From contig SNAP01000001.1 of the NCBI GenBank assembly GCA_022496785.1, positions 124,001 through 188,000 on the forward strand: DNA of 64,000 bases. The letters are read 5' to 3'. This document shows, piece after piece, positions 44,062-53,516 of this stretch (the stretch's first letter is position 1; each line of letters begins with the position of its first letter). The position numbers were made by a program, and so were the translations under genes. The stretch comes from Marinilabiliaceae bacterium JC040. GTDB lineage: Bacteria; Bacteroidota; Bacteroidia; Bacteroidales; Marinifilaceae. The notes beneath the pieces are model-generated. The model searched no databases. It saw nothing but the letters and a program-made list of their open reading frames with translations, and was not told the origin of the DNA.

Positions 44062-45147
44062 ATGATTCATAGCATTCTTAAAAAGGAAACTCTTAGTAAA
44101 GAAGATTTAATATATCTACTCTCATGTTCTAAAGATGAAGAGAAAATTCTTTTTGACTACTCTGAAAAAATAAGAATTAATACTATTGGCAGAAATGTCT
44201 ATTTAAGAGGATTAATAGAATTCTCTAATATATGTACTAAAGATTGTCTATACTGTGGAATTCGTAAATCGAATACTACAATTGAAAGATTTCAAGTTTT
44301 AAAAGAAGAGATTGTAGAAGCTGCAGAATTTGCTTATAAGAAAGGATACGGCTCTATAGTTCTTCAAAGTGGTGAACGTTGTGATGAATTATTCATAGAT
44401 ACAATTGATGATATTCTTAAGAAAATAAAAAAGATTAGTAATAATGAACTTGGAATAACTCTATCTCTTGGAGAGCAAAATAAAGAAACATACCAAAGAT
44501 GGTTTAATAGTGGAGCTCATCGATATCTTCTACGTATTGAAGCTGCAGATGAAAATTTATATAATAAGATTCATCCTAATGATGAAAATCATCTATACTC
44601 AAGAAGATATGAATGCCTTAAATATTTACAAGATATTGGATATCAAACAGGGACTGGAGTTATGATAGGACACCCTTTTCAAACGATTGAAGATCTAGCA
44701 GATAATTTATTATTCTTCAAGAAGTTTGATATTGATATGGTAGGAATGGGACCGTATGTAGAACATCAAGATACTCCATTATATAAATATAAAGATACCC
44801 TTATATCACAAAAAGAAAGATTAAACTTATCATTGAGAATGATTGCCTGTCTTAGAATATTAATGCCCGATATTAATATTGCAGCCGCAACAGCCCTTCA
44901 AGCTATAGATCCATTGGGAAGAGAAAAAGCTGTACAAATTGGAGCAAATGTGATTATGCCAAATATCACACCAACATATAAACGTAAACTTTATAATCTG
45001 TACGAAAACAAGCCAGGAGGTGATGAAGGTAAAGAGGAAATTCACCAACTTCTGATAGAAAGATTAAAGCAAATAGATTACTGCGTTCCTAATGACCTTT
45101 GGGGCGATTCTAAACATTATTTCGAAAGAATAAAAAAAGGAGATTGA
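44062..45147 (+). CDS. hydE: [FeFe]-hydrogenase H-cluster radical-SAM maturase HydE
   Basis: A 361-aa radical-SAM enzyme that helps build the 2Fe subcluster of [FeFe]-hydrogenase, probably acting on an Fe-cysteine-CO-CN synthon. The cluster motif is Cys58, Cys62, Cys65 (CTKDCLYCG), preceded by VYLRGLIEFSNI; later blocks GSIVLQSGE, GITLSLGEQ, TGTGVMIGHP, IEAADENLYNKIHP and DMVGMGPYVEHQDTP are those of HydE rather than BioB or PylB. HydF, HydG and the hydrogenase itself are not in the window. Presence implies hydrogen metabolism. Confidence 0.93.
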   Translation: MIHSILKKETLSKEDLIYLLSCSKDEEKILFDYSEKIRINTIGRNVYLRGLIEFSNICTKDCLYCGIRKSNTTIERFQVLKEEIVEAAEFAYKKGYGSIVLQSGERCDELFIDTIDDILKKIKKISNNELGITLSLGEQNKETYQRWFNSGAHRYLLRIEAADENLYNKIHPNDENHLYSRRYECLKYLQDIGYQTGTGVMIGHPFQTIEDLADNLLFFKKFDIDMVGMGPYVEHQDTPLYKYKDTLISQKERLNLSLRMIACLRILMPDINIAAATALQAIDPLGREKAVQIGANVIMPNITPTYKRKLYNLYENKPGGDEGKEEIHQLLIERLKQIDYCVPNDLWGDSKHYFERIKKGD

Positions 45148-45164
45148 TAATTCAATCTCCTTTT
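45135..45164. terminator. bidirectional terminator between hydE and glmS
   Basis: A perfect 13-bp stem AAAAGGAGATTGA / TCAATCTCCTTTT with loop TAAT. The left arm overlaps the last codons of hydE. A- and T-tracts allow use in both directions. Confidence 0.88.
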
Positions 45165-45180
45165 ATATATTTTAAATATT

Positions 45181-47016
45181 CTATTCTACGGTTACCGATT
45201 TAGCTAGATTTCTAGGCATATCAACATTACAACCTCTCATAACTGCAATATGATACGAAATCAACTGCCAAGGTATAACTGTTAATAATGGAGCTAAACT
45301 TTCATGAATTGAAGGAATCTCAATAACTCTTTCAGCTATTTCTGAAACTAAATTATCACCTTCCGTTACAAGAGCTATCACATGCCCTTTTCGAGCAGCA
45401 ACTTCTCTTATATTTGAAACTACCTTTTCATAGTATACATCTTGAGTTGCTATGAAAAATACTGGCATATTTTCATCAATAAGGGCAATTGGTCCATGCT
45501 TCATTTCTGCTGCAGGATAACCTTCTGCATGTATATAAGAAATCTCTTTCAACTTAAGAGCACCTTCTAAAGCAACTGGATACTGATATCCTCTTCCTAA
45601 ATAAATTGCATTAGATACATCTTTATATTCTTTTGCCAATTCTTTTATTTGCTCTTCTTTATCTAAGATTGCTTTTACTTTTTCAGGTAAACTTTGAAGA
45701 TCAACAATTAATTCTTGGTACAATTCTGAAGATAATGTTCCTTTCTTAAATCCAACTAATAAAGACATCATAGCCAAAACTGTCACTTGAGCTGTAAAAG
45801 CTTTAGTAGAAGCAACTCCTATTTCTGGACCAGCATGAGTATATACTCCTGAATCTGTTTCTCTAGGTATTGAAGATCCAACTACATTACAAATTCCTAA
45901 TACTGTTGCTCCCTTCTCCTTAGCCATCTTTATAGCTGCCAGTGTATCCGCTGTTTCACCACTTTGACTAATAGCAAGAACTATATCATCATCATTAATA
46001 ACAGGATTTCTATATCTAAACTCAGATGCGTATTCTACTTCTACAGGAATTCTAGCAAATTCTTCAAACATATATTCACCAACAAGACCTGCATGCCATG
46101 AAGTTCCACATCCTATTATCAAAATTCTTTTAGCTTTAACAAACTGTGGAATAACAGAACTAATTCCTCCAAGAGTTATTTCTTTTCCATCTATAGCAAC
46201 ACGACCTCTTAGAGTATCATGAATAGATGAAACTTGCTCAAATATTTCTTTAAGCATGAAATGGTCATAACCTCCTTTTTCAATCTTTTCAATATCTAAA
46301 TCGATCTTCTTAATTTCAGGAAGTACAACTTCATTTTCTATTGTTTTAAGAGTAAATTCTTCATCTCCTATAATAGCCATCTGTCTATCATTCAAATAAA
46401 CTATATTATCAGTATATTCTACTATTGGAGTTGCATCCGAAGCTACAAAGAATTCTTTATCACCTAAACCAACAACTAAAGGGCTACCATTTCTGGCAAC
46501 AATCATTCTATCTGGTTCTTCATTGCTTATTACAACAATACCATAAGCTCCAACAATTTTCTTTAAAGCTATTCTTACTGCTTCTTCTAAAGAAACTTTT
46601 GCTGTTTTATATACGTATTCGATAAGATTTACTAATACTTCAGTATCTGTATCGCTATAAAACTTATATCCGTATACTTCAAGGTGAGTTTTAATAGAGG
46701 CATAATTCTCTATAATACCATTATGTACTAGAGTTATTAAACCACTATTAGATACATGAGGATGTGCATTATCATTTGTTGGAGAACCATGAGTGGCCCA
46801 ACGTGTATGTCCTATTCCTATATTACCTGATTTATCTTTATCTGAAATACTTTGTTCAAGATCTTGAACTCTTCCAATACTTTTATGAACTTCTACTTTA
46901 TCTTGAATAAGGGCTATCCCTGCTGAATCATACCCTCTATATTCAAGTCTTTTTAGGCCTTTTATAATTACAGGATATGCATCACGATATCCCAAATAGC
47001 CAACGATTCCACACAT
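45181..47016 (-). CDS. glmS: glutamine-fructose-6-phosphate aminotransferase (isomerizing)
   Basis: A 611-aa enzyme making glucosamine-6-phosphate, the entry to peptidoglycan and lipid A sugars. The N-terminal class II glutaminase begins with the nucleophile Cys (MCGIVGYLGY; RYRGYDSAGIA, GHTRWATHG); two SIS sugar-isomerase domains follow (about 285-611: GCGTSWHAGLVGEYMFE, LAISQSGETADTLAA, EGYPAAEMKHGPIAL), ending with AKSVTVE as usual. Length is standard. It is the last gene of an operon with a DUF4270 lipoprotein (11 nt upstream) and a glycogen-synthase-like gene. Confidence 0.98.
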   Translation of the reverse strand: MCGIVGYLGYRDAYPVIIKGLKRLEYRGYDSAGIALIQDKVEVHKSIGRVQDLEQSISDKDKSGNIGIGHTRWATHGSPTNDNAHPHVSNSGLITLVHNGIIENYASIKTHLEVYGYKFYSDTDTEVLVNLIEYVYKTAKVSLEEAVRIALKKIVGAYGIVVISNEEPDRMIVARNGSPLVVGLGDKEFFVASDATPIVEYTDNIVYLNDRQMAIIGDEEFTLKTIENEVVLPEIKKIDLDIEKIEKGGYDHFMLKEIFEQVSSIHDTLRGRVAIDGKEITLGGISSVIPQFVKAKRILIIGCGTSWHAGLVGEYMFEEFARIPVEVEYASEFRYRNPVINDDDIVLAISQSGETADTLAAIKMAKEKGATVLGICNVVGSSIPRETDSGVYTHAGPEIGVASTKAFTAQVTVLAMMSLLVGFKKGTLSSELYQELIVDLQSLPEKVKAILDKEEQIKELAKEYKDVSNAIYLGRGYQYPVALEGALKLKEISYIHAEGYPAAEMKHGPIALIDENMPVFFIATQDVYYEKVVSNIREVAARKGHVIALVTEGDNLVSEIAERVIEIPSIHESLAPLLTVIPWQLISYHIAVMRGCNVDMPRNLAKSVTVE

Positions 47017-47027
47017 AAGCTGTTAGT

Positions 47028-48416
47028 TTATAATTTTGTGTATGTTACTTTTAGATTTATATTTTTTCCATCTAGCATTACACGTGATGGAGATATTCTT
47101 CTATTATCTGGAACCAACATTAGTCCCTTAGACAAATCTATTTTATATAACTCCTGAAAATCGTCTTTTTTATATCTTATTACTTGTTGAATCAAACGTG
47201 CTATATTGAAACGATATACCATATTTTTTTCATCAAGTTCCCCATCAAAGAAACTTTTACTTGTCAAATAATCAATCAAAGGCACTATTTCATTCTTTGT
47301 ATTATATCCCAATAAAACCATATGTATAGGAATATGTGAAAGTCTCACATCTACTCCATCAGGATATACTACTGGAATTTCTATCTGTGCTTTGTTTATA
47401 ATATTTGTTGATTGTTTCTCATTTTCTTTACTAAAATACAAACTATTTAGATAGTCTTCAGGAAATTTTAAGATTGCTTTTAATCCTCCACCACCTTCAA
47501 CATATAGTTTCTCACTAGATTGATTTGTAATAGCATCTTTTACGGTAGCAGTATGAACATGATTAAATTTATTGATAATCATTGAATTTGAATTCACCAT
47601 AAAAGGAGAGAATAAAGTATCTTGCTTTCCTTCACTATTAGTTTGTCTATAATGAACTGTTAAAATTGATGCATTTGCATACAAAGCAAACAATCCATCT
47701 ACGTCATCTGCTGATTCCTCAGAAGAAATCACCAAACCAAAGAATTTCTTTAAAAAAGCTTTCTGACTAGTATAATCTGTCTCATTTCCACTTAAAAGAT
47801 ATTTTCCATACTCATTAGTTAATTTTATTCTTGCATAACCTTTATAAGTAAAAGTTTTATTTTTTGATTTATCAGAATATCTCATTCTATATGAAATAGT
47901 ATCAAGTTTTCTTAAATCAATTATAGATTCACCTACAGCATCTGCTTTATCATAGAATGAATCATCTAATTCGGAAGATCTTTTTATATTAGAAATATCT
48001 TTTTTTAAAGAAAAGATTTTAATCTTTCTATTTAATTTACCCTTTTCATAAGTTAAAGAATCATATAGTGAAGATTTTAATTTGACTTTAAAATCAAAGC
48101 AAACAGAATCAATTGTAACTTTATCTACATCTTTAACAAATACATTATTAGGGATTCTTAATTGAGAAAAACAAGAAGCATACGACTCACCAAAATTTAC
48201 ATCTTTTAATTCACCAATAAAACCAGTTAAGACATTATTCGTATTCGATGTTTCATCAGTTTCTGTAACGCCAGTTAATTTTCTAGGACTATCAACAACA
48301 ATAGTTGAAGCATCATCTTTCAATATATCTTTCGCGATTTCTGAATTGTTATCTTTACAAGAAAATAAAGATATAACAATTACTACAGCCAGCAGTAATA
48401 CTCCTTTTTTCATCAA
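47028..48416 (-). CDS. DUF4270 lipoprotein
   Basis: A 462-aa lipoprotein (lipobox LFSC, Cys20) of the DUF4270 family, found in Bacteroidota between a glycogen-synthase-like gene and glmS. Beta-rich sequence with typical segments (TGFIGELKDVNFG, ASILTVHYRQTNSEGKQDTL, LSHIPIHMVLLGYN, MYRFNIARLIQQVIR, SRVMLDGKNINLKVTY). The function is unknown; an extracytoplasmic structural or adhesin-like role is possible. Spaced 13 nt after the upstream gene and 11 nt before glmS, so all three are one operon. Confidence 0.85.
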   Translation of the reverse strand: MMKKGVLLLAVVIVISLFSCKDNNSEIAKDILKDDASTIVVDSPRKLTGVTETDETSNTNNVLTGFIGELKDVNFGESYASCFSQLRIPNNVFVKDVDKVTIDSVCFDFKVKLKSSLYDSLTYEKGKLNRKIKIFSLKKDISNIKRSSELDDSFYDKADAVGESIIDLRKLDTISYRMRYSDKSKNKTFTYKGYARIKLTNEYGKYLLSGNETDYTSQKAFLKKFFGLVISSEESADDVDGLFALYANASILTVHYRQTNSEGKQDTLFSPFMVNSNSMIINKFNHVHTATVKDAITNQSSEKLYVEGGGGLKAILKFPEDYLNSLYFSKENEKQSTNIINKAQIEIPVVYPDGVDVRLSHIPIHMVLLGYNTKNEIVPLIDYLTSKSFFDGELDEKNMVYRFNIARLIQQVIRYKKDDFQELYKIDLSKGLMLVPDNRRISPSRVMLDGKNINLKVTYTKL

Positions 48417-48429
48417 TTTTCACTTTAGT

Positions 48430-49242
48430 TTATTCTCCAACAACCTCGTCAAAGAAATTATTATAAGCTACCTCATATCCATCTTCTTTTTCAACATAAT
48501 CTAAAGATTTCTTTCCTTCTGAAGTAACATACTCTTTTATTTTATCATTTACATCTTTATGACCGTAAATAACACCATCAGAATAATCTATTGCCGTCTT
48601 AACAACATTGAAGAATGTTGGATTCTCAAGATCTTTTACATCTTCTTCTGTCACACCATCAAATAAAGATTTCTCTTTAAAATTCTTATTCAATTCTCCT
48701 TCAAACAAATCATTATTTACAGAATAAATAACTTTTGAATTTTCAAACAAAGGATCATCTTTATAAGCTTTCTTCAAGTATAAAGGAACTAAACATGATA
48801 ACCATCCTTGACAAACAATCAAATCTGGAGACCATCTAAGCTTCTTCACAGTCTCAAAGACTCCACGAGCAAAGAAAATAGCTCTTTCATCATTATCTTC
48901 AAAAAACTTTCCTTCTGAATCATGAAGGATTGATTTTCTATGAAAATAATCATCATTATCAATAAAATAAACTTGCATTCTGGCTGCTTGGATTGAAGCA
49001 ACTTTTATGATTAATGGATGATCTGTATCATCAATAATCAAATTCATTCCAGAAAGCCTTATTACTTCATGCAATTGATTACGTCTTTCATTTATACAGC
49101 CAAATCTTGGCATGAAAGTTCTTATTTCTTTACCTTTTTCTTGAATTAATTGTGGCAAATATCTTCCTACTTTTGACATCTCATTTTCTGGAAGATAAGG
49201 CATTATTTCCTGCGAAATAAATAAAACTCTGGTCTTTTCCAT
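48430..49242 (-). CDS. glycogen/starch synthase-like protein, GT5 N-terminal half only
   Basis: A 270-aa protein matching only the N-terminal catalytic half of GT5 glycogen synthase: VLFISQEIMPYLPENEMSKV replaces the ADP-glucose-binding start (KxGGL becomes EMSKV), followed by PDLIVCQGWLSCLVPLYLKK and VIYSVNND. The C-terminal nucleotide-sugar half of the GT-B fold is absent and the usual Lys-x-Gly-Gly motif is not intact, so activity is doubtful; it may be a regulatory or binding protein. Short versions of this size occur widely in Bacteroidales in this operon position. It has a consensus promoter. Confidence 0.85.
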   Translation of the reverse strand: MEKTRVLFISQEIMPYLPENEMSKVGRYLPQLIQEKGKEIRTFMPRFGCINERRNQLHEVIRLSGMNLIIDDTDHPLIIKVASIQAARMQVYFIDNDDYFHRKSILHDSEGKFFEDNDERAIFFARGVFETVKKLRWSPDLIVCQGWLSCLVPLYLKKAYKDDPLFENSKVIYSVNNDLFEGELNKNFKEKSLFDGVTEEDVKDLENPTFFNVVKTAIDYSDGVIYGHKDVNDKIKEYVTSEGKKSLDYVEKEDGYEVAYNNFFDEVVGE

Positions 49243-49271
49243 GATATTCTACATTTCTTCTTTAAGTTTCA

Positions 49272-49302
49272 CAAAGATAATCATTTATAACATCTTTTCA
49301 AA
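49272..49302 (-). promoter_or_regulatory. promoter of the GT5-like/DUF4270/glmS operon
   Basis: On the reverse strand TTTG (49302-49299), a 19-nt spacer and TATCTTTG (49279-49272), 29 nt before the start codon. Confidence 0.82.
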
Positions 49303-49381
49303 ATCTCATTATTATGTCCCTTTTGATACGCAAATAAGGTTTAAAATATTTTTTATAAATTTATAGAAACATCAATATAAC

Positions 49382-49747
49382 ATGGCAATACACAATACAA
49401 TAGGTAAAAGAGGTGAAGAAATTGCAAAAGAATATCTATCTAAACATAAGTATATCATTTTAGAAACAAACTGGAGATTTCATAGAAATGAAATTGATAT
49501 TATAGCTAAAGAAGGAGAAGAACTTATAATTGTAGAAGTAAAGACAAGAACAGACGATAATTTTCAATTAGCACATGAGGCTATCACTCAAAAAAAAATC
49601 AGAGCAATTATAAGAACTGCAAATGCTTATATAAAGTACAAGAACTTAGATTGTAACACTCGATTCGATTTAATTTCAATAATAAAACAAGGAAATAAAT
49701 GTAAACTTGAACACATAAAAGATGCATTTTCTGCAATTCATTCATGA
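49382..49747 (+). CDS. YraN family (UPF0102) nuclease-fold protein
   Basis: A 121-aa protein with the restriction-endonuclease-like core of the YraN family: GKRGEEIAKEYL (helix 1), NWRFHRNEIDIIAKE (catalytic Asp), IIVEVKTRTDD (the ExK catalytic pair) and ITQKKIRAIIRTANAYI. It is likely a Holliday-junction-resolvase-like nuclease, though the biological role in bacteria is not settled. First gene of a plus-strand group; 57 nt before the OsmC-like gene. Confidence 0.93.
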   Translation: MAIHNTIGKRGEEIAKEYLSKHKYIILETNWRFHRNEIDIIAKEGEELIIVEVKTRTDDNFQLAHEAITQKKIRAIIRTANAYIKYKNLDCNTRFDLISIIKQGNKCKLEHIKDAFSAIHS

Positions 49748-49804
49748 TTTTATATATATTTGAATAGACAATAATTTATTAACACACATAAAAAACAAAG
49801 TCTC

Positions 49805-50215
49805 ATGACAAAAATTAAAGCTACTTACCTTGGTGATTTAAGAGTAGAATGTCTTCATGAACAATCTGGCTCTAAAATAATCACAGATGCGCCATTAGAC
49901 AACAAAGGAAAGGGAGAAGCTTTCTCTCCTACCGATTTATGTGCAACAGCCCTAGGTTCTTGCATGCTAACTATCGCTGGTATTTATTGTAAAGAAAATA
50001 ACATCGATATTACTGGTACAACAATTGAAATTGGTAAAGAAATGAGTGCAAATCCTAGAAGGATTGGACAAATAGATATTATCTTCAATATGCCAGATAG
50101 AGTGTACACAAAAAAAGAAATGAAAGTAATTGAAAAAGCTGCTATCTCTTGTCCAGTACACGCCACATTACATCCCGATGTTAAATTGAACTTCACTTTT
50201 AATTGGAAAGAATAA
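49805..50215 (+). CDS. OsmC family peroxiredoxin-like protein
   Basis: A 136-aa protein of the OsmC/Ohr superfamily with the two redox Cys in ALGSCMLTIAG (about 56) and SCPVHATL (about 117), and the conserved glycine-rich start of the domain (PLDNKGKGEAFSPTDLCATA). OsmC-like enzymes reduce organic or hydroperoxides using dithiol reductants. It ends three bases before the next start codon, so it is co-transcribed with the SDR gene. Confidence 0.9.
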   Translation: MTKIKATYLGDLRVECLHEQSGSKIITDAPLDNKGKGEAFSPTDLCATALGSCMLTIAGIYCKENNIDITGTTIEIGKEMSANPRRIGQIDIIFNMPDRVYTKKEMKVIEKAAISCPVHATLHPDVKLNFTFNWKE

Positions 50216-50218
50216 AAT

Positions 50219-51226
50219 ATGATTCTTGTAACAGGAGGAACAGGGCTTGTAGGTTCACACCTTTTATATGAACTTACAAGCTCTTGTAATATAAAGATTA
50301 AAGCTACTAAAAGAAAAACAAGTTCTCTTGATAATCTTATCAATGTTTTCAAACAATACACGAAAGATTATCAACCTCTATTGGACAAAATTCAATGGGT
50401 TAATGCTGATCTTCAAGACCTTTCATCTCTAGAAAGTTTATTTATTAACATTAAAACACTCTATCATTGTGCCGCTCTAGTTTCATTTAATCCTGAAGAC
50501 AAACAGACTATCTACAAAACTAATATGCTAGGCACTCAAAAACTTGTTGACATATGTATAAACAAGAAAATCAGATTGTGTTTTGTAAGTTCTATTGGGA
50601 GTCTTGGAAACTACCATAAACAACCTATATGCGAAAAAGATGAATTTGAAGCTAATAAACCTCATTCAATTTACTCGTGGAGCAAATATAAATCAGAACA
50701 AATTGTTTGGGAAGGAATAAAAAATGGATTAGATGCTATAATTGTAAATCCTTCTATAATCTTAGGATTTGGACACTGGAATTCTGGCAGTTCATTACTA
50801 TTCAGACAAGTAGCTGACGGTTTAAAATTCTATACAAAAGGAACAAGTGGATATGTAGATGTAAGAGATGTTGCAAAAGCAATGCACCAACTTACCATTT
50901 CCGACATAAAATCAGAACGATTTATTTTAAATGCTGAAAATTTATCATACAAATCACTATTTAGGTTAATAGCTAAGCATTTAAACAAACCAAAACCATA
51001 TATCTACGCTTCTCCCATTCTAACAGGAATCGCATGGAGAATACTATATCTTATCTCTAAAATAAGTAAAAAGAAACCAAATTTGACTAAGGAGACTGCT
51101 AGAAGTGCACACAATAAGTCATTTTACAATGGCAATAAAATATGCAATTTTCTAGATACTTTTGAATACAGAGAAATAGAAACTACAATCAAAGAAACTT
51201 GCGAAGCATTTAAAACTCAAAAATAG
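50219..51226 (+). CDS. NAD(P)-dependent epimerase/dehydratase (extended SDR)
   Basis: A 335-aa extended short-chain dehydrogenase: MILVTGGTGLVGSHLLYEL is the Rossmann TGxxGxxG motif; the catalytic pair is in YSWSKYKSEQ (YxxxK), and the substrate-binding side has IIVNPSIILGFG and TSGYVDVRDVAKAM. The family includes dihydroflavonol-reductase-like enzymes and sugar or sterol dehydrogenases; the substrate is unknown. The C-terminal region (about 255-330) contains a hydrophobic helix (YASPILTGIAWRILYLIS) that may contact a membrane. Co-transcribed with the OsmC-like gene, gap three bases. Confidence 0.9.
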   Translation: MILVTGGTGLVGSHLLYELTSSCNIKIKATKRKTSSLDNLINVFKQYTKDYQPLLDKIQWVNADLQDLSSLESLFINIKTLYHCAALVSFNPEDKQTIYKTNMLGTQKLVDICINKKIRLCFVSSIGSLGNYHKQPICEKDEFEANKPHSIYSWSKYKSEQIVWEGIKNGLDAIIVNPSIILGFGHWNSGSSLLFRQVADGLKFYTKGTSGYVDVRDVAKAMHQLTISDIKSERFILNAENLSYKSLFRLIAKHLNKPKPYIYASPILTGIAWRILYLISKISKKKPNLTKETARSAHNKSFYNGNKICNFLDTFEYREIETTIKETCEAFKTQK

Positions 51227-51264
51227 TGAAAACCCTTATAAGTAGTATTTTAAAAAAAAATACC

Positions 51265-51272
51265 TATTTTTG
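51265..51272 (+). promoter_or_regulatory. putative -7 element of prfA
   Basis: TATTTTTG matches TAnnTTTG, 27 nt before the start codon; no clear -33 TTTG. Confidence 0.4.
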
Positions 51273-51298
51273 CCACTAAATAAATAATTCATAGCAAG

Positions 51299-52384
51299 AT
51301 GAGTCACAACATACTATTAGATAAGCTTGAAACTGTATACATTCGCTTCAAAGAAGTTAGTCAGCTAATAACTGACCCTGCTGTAATGGAAGACATGAAA
51401 AGATACGTCAAGCTAAATAAAGAATACAAAGATTTAGAGAAAGTTGTTAACGCTGCAGACAAATATAAAGATGCAGTTTCTAATCTTGAAGAATCTAAAG
51501 AAATTTTAGCAAACGAGAAAGACGAAGAGATGCGTGAAATGGCTAAAATGGAATTAGAAGAACTTGAAGAAACTCTTCCTGAATTAGAACAAGAGATTAA
51601 ATTCCTTCTTGTTCCTGCTGATCCTGAAGACTCTAAAAATGCAATTCTTGAAATTAGAGCCGGTACAGGTGGAGATGAAGCTTCTCTATTTGCTGGAGAT
51701 CTATTCAGAATGTACACTAAATACTGCGAATCTAAAGGCTGGAAGATATCTATTACTAATGAAAGTGAAGGTACTTCTGGTGGATATAAAGAAATCGTTG
51801 CAAATATTACAGGTGAAAACGTTTATGGTACTTTAAAATATGAATCAGGTGTACATCGTGTACAACGTGTTCCTTCTACTGAAACTCAAGGTAGAGTTCA
51901 CACTTCTGCTGCTTCTGTTGCTATTCTTCCTGAAGCCGAAGAATTTGATATTACCTTAAATCCTGCTGATATTAGAAAAGATACTTATTGTTCTTCTGGT
52001 CCTGGTGGACAGTCTGTAAACACAACTTACTCTGCTGTTCGTTTAACACACGTTCCTTCTGGAATTGTTGTTACATGCCAAGATCAAAAATCACAAATTA
52101 AGAATCTTGCTAAAGCAATGACAGAACTTCGTTCTCGTATATACGCTATCGAGCATCAAAAATATCTAGATGAAATTGCAGGTAAACGTAAAACTATGGT
52201 TTCTACTGGTGACCGTTCTGCTAAAATTAGAACATATAACTTCCCACAAGGAAGAGTTACCGATCATAGAATAAACCTTACGATGTATAATCTAGCTGCT
52301 ATTATGGATGGAGATATTCAAGAAATTATCTCTAAACTACAGTTTGAAGAAAATACTGAAAGACTTAAAGAAAGTGGACTTTAA
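51299..52384 (+). CDS. prfA: peptide chain release factor 1
   Basis: A 361-aa class I release factor reading UAA and UAG. The GGQ catalytic loop is in [16 protein letters not shown] and the stop-codon-recognition tripeptide (PAT in E. coli) reads PST within [17 protein letters not shown], which marks it as RF1 and not RF2. The N-terminal helical domain is about 1-110. Full length. Followed by a terminator and then pyrF, a pairing often seen in Bacteroidales. Confidence 0.97.
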   Translation: MSHNILLDKLETVYIRFKEVSQLITDPAVMEDMKRYVKLNKEYKDLEKVVNAADKYKDAVSNLEESKEILANEKDEEMREMAKMELEELEETLPELEQEIKFLLVPADPEDSKNAILEIRAGTGGDEASLFAGDLFRMYTKYCESKGWKISITNESEGTSGGYKEIVANITGENVYGTLKYESGVHRVQRVPSTETQGRVHTSAASVAILPEAEEFDITLNPADIRKDTYCSSGPGGQSVNTTYSAVRLTHVPSGIVVTCQDQKSQIKNLAKAMTELRSRIYAIEHQKYLDEIAGKRKTMVSTGDRSAKIRTYNFPQGRVTDHRINLTMYNLAAIMDGDIQEIISKLQFEENTERLKESGL

Positions 52385-52390
52385 TATATT

Positions 52391-52417
52391 AAAGGAGATT
52401 TGTTAATCTCCTTTTTT
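52391..52417 (+). terminator. terminator of prfA
   Basis: A 10-bp stem AAAGGAGATT / AATCTCCTTT with loop TGTT and a T-run; it separates prfA from pyrF although their gap is only 61 nt. Confidence 0.88.
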
Positions 52418-52445
52418 TATATCTAATAACTAAAATTTTAAAAAC

Positions 52446-53279
52446 ATGAATTACAACAGCCTTTTTGAACAAATTAAAAAGAAGAAATCTTTCCTTTGCG
52501 TTGGACTTGATACCGACATCGAGAAAATTCCTGAGCATTTAAAGAAAGAGGAAGATCCTATTTTTGCTTTTAATAAAGAAATTGTTGATGCTACTCAAGA
52601 GTATGCTATATCGTATAAACCTAATATTGCTTTCTATGAAAGTATGGGTACTGATGGATGGATTTCTCTTGAAAAGACTGTTAAATATATTAAAGAAAAT
52701 TACCCTGAGATATTTGTTATTGCTGATGCAAAAAGAGGTGATATTGGTAATACATCAAGAATGTACGCTAAGGCTTTCTTAGAAACATTAAATTTCGATT
52801 CTATTACTGTTGCTCCATATATGGGAGAAGATTCTGTATCTCCTTTCCTTGAATACAATAATAAATGGGTTATTCTTCTTGCCTTAACTTCTAATAAAGG
52901 TGCCTTCGATTTACAATTCTTTAAGAGTGAAGAAGAAAACAAACATCTATACGAAAAAGTTCTAGAAAAATCTCAAGATTGGGGGGATCAAAATAATATG
53001 ATGTATGTTGTTGGGGCTACAAAAGCAGAAATGCTAACTAATATTAGAGAGATAGTTCCTAATCATTTTCTATTAGTTCCTGGAGTTGGTGCTCAAGGTG
53101 GTTCTCTTGAAGAAGTTGCTAAATATGGAATGAATAAACATTGCGGATTAATTGTTAATTCTTCTAGAGGTATCATTTATGCTTCTAAAGGTGAAGATTT
53201 TGCTGAAGCCGCTAAAAATGAAGCTAAAAAGCTTAAAGATAATATGGAAAAACTGCTTATAGAATATAAAGTTCTTTAA
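52446..53279 (+). CDS. pyrF: orotidine 5'-phosphate decarboxylase (type 2)
   Basis: A 277-aa enzyme of the last step of UMP synthesis. The catalytic loop [11 protein letters not shown], the N-terminal [15 protein letters not shown] and the C-terminal [15 protein letters not shown] are those of the longer type 2 (Mycobacterium/Myxococcus-like) OMP decarboxylases, which fits the length. Monocistronic, with a long terminator hairpin. Confidence 0.96.
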   Translation: MNYNSLFEQIKKKKSFLCVGLDTDIEKIPEHLKKEEDPIFAFNKEIVDATQEYAISYKPNIAFYESMGTDGWISLEKTVKYIKENYPEIFVIADAKRGDIGNTSRMYAKAFLETLNFDSITVAPYMGEDSVSPFLEYNNKWVILLALTSNKGAFDLQFFKSEEENKHLYEKVLEKSQDWGDQNNMMYVVGATKAEMLTNIREIVPNHFLLVPGVGAQGGSLEEVAKYGMNKHCGLIVNSSRGIIYASKGEDFAEAAKNEAKKLKDNMEKLLIEYKVL

Positions 53280-53306
53280 TCTAATTTCCTTTAATAATAT
53301 ACCATA

Positions 53307-53349
53307 AAGAGGGTCTTTATCTACTAATATTTAAGATAAAGACCCTCTT
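53307..53349 (+). terminator. terminator of pyrF
   Basis: A 16-bp stem AAGAGGGTCTTTATCT / AGATAAAGACCCTCTT with an 11-base loop; the arms are perfectly complementary. Confidence 0.88.
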
Positions 53350-53439
53350 AATTTATAATTAGCTCTTTTCATCTTATAAATCAGAATTTTACTTAAAAAA
53401 AATCGTAACTAAAATGTAACATTTTCGAGTATAAAGGTT

Positions 53440-53469
53440 TTTGTAAATAAATTGATAATCGTACTTTTG
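53440..53469 (+). promoter_or_regulatory. promoter of the Na/Pi cotransporter gene
   Basis: TTTG (53440-53443), an 18-nt spacer and TACTTTTG (53462-53469). The predicted transcription start, near 53476, falls after the TTG at 53472 and supports the ATG at 53517 as the start of translation. Confidence 0.8.
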
Positions 53470-53516
53470 TCTTGAAAACAATTAGTCGATTTATCGAATT
53501 ATTAAAAACAATTACT

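Noticed and set aside
53472-53516. TTG start of the Na/Pi transporter gene
   Set aside because: It lies right after the -7 element, before the expected transcription start; ATG at 53517 fits the family.
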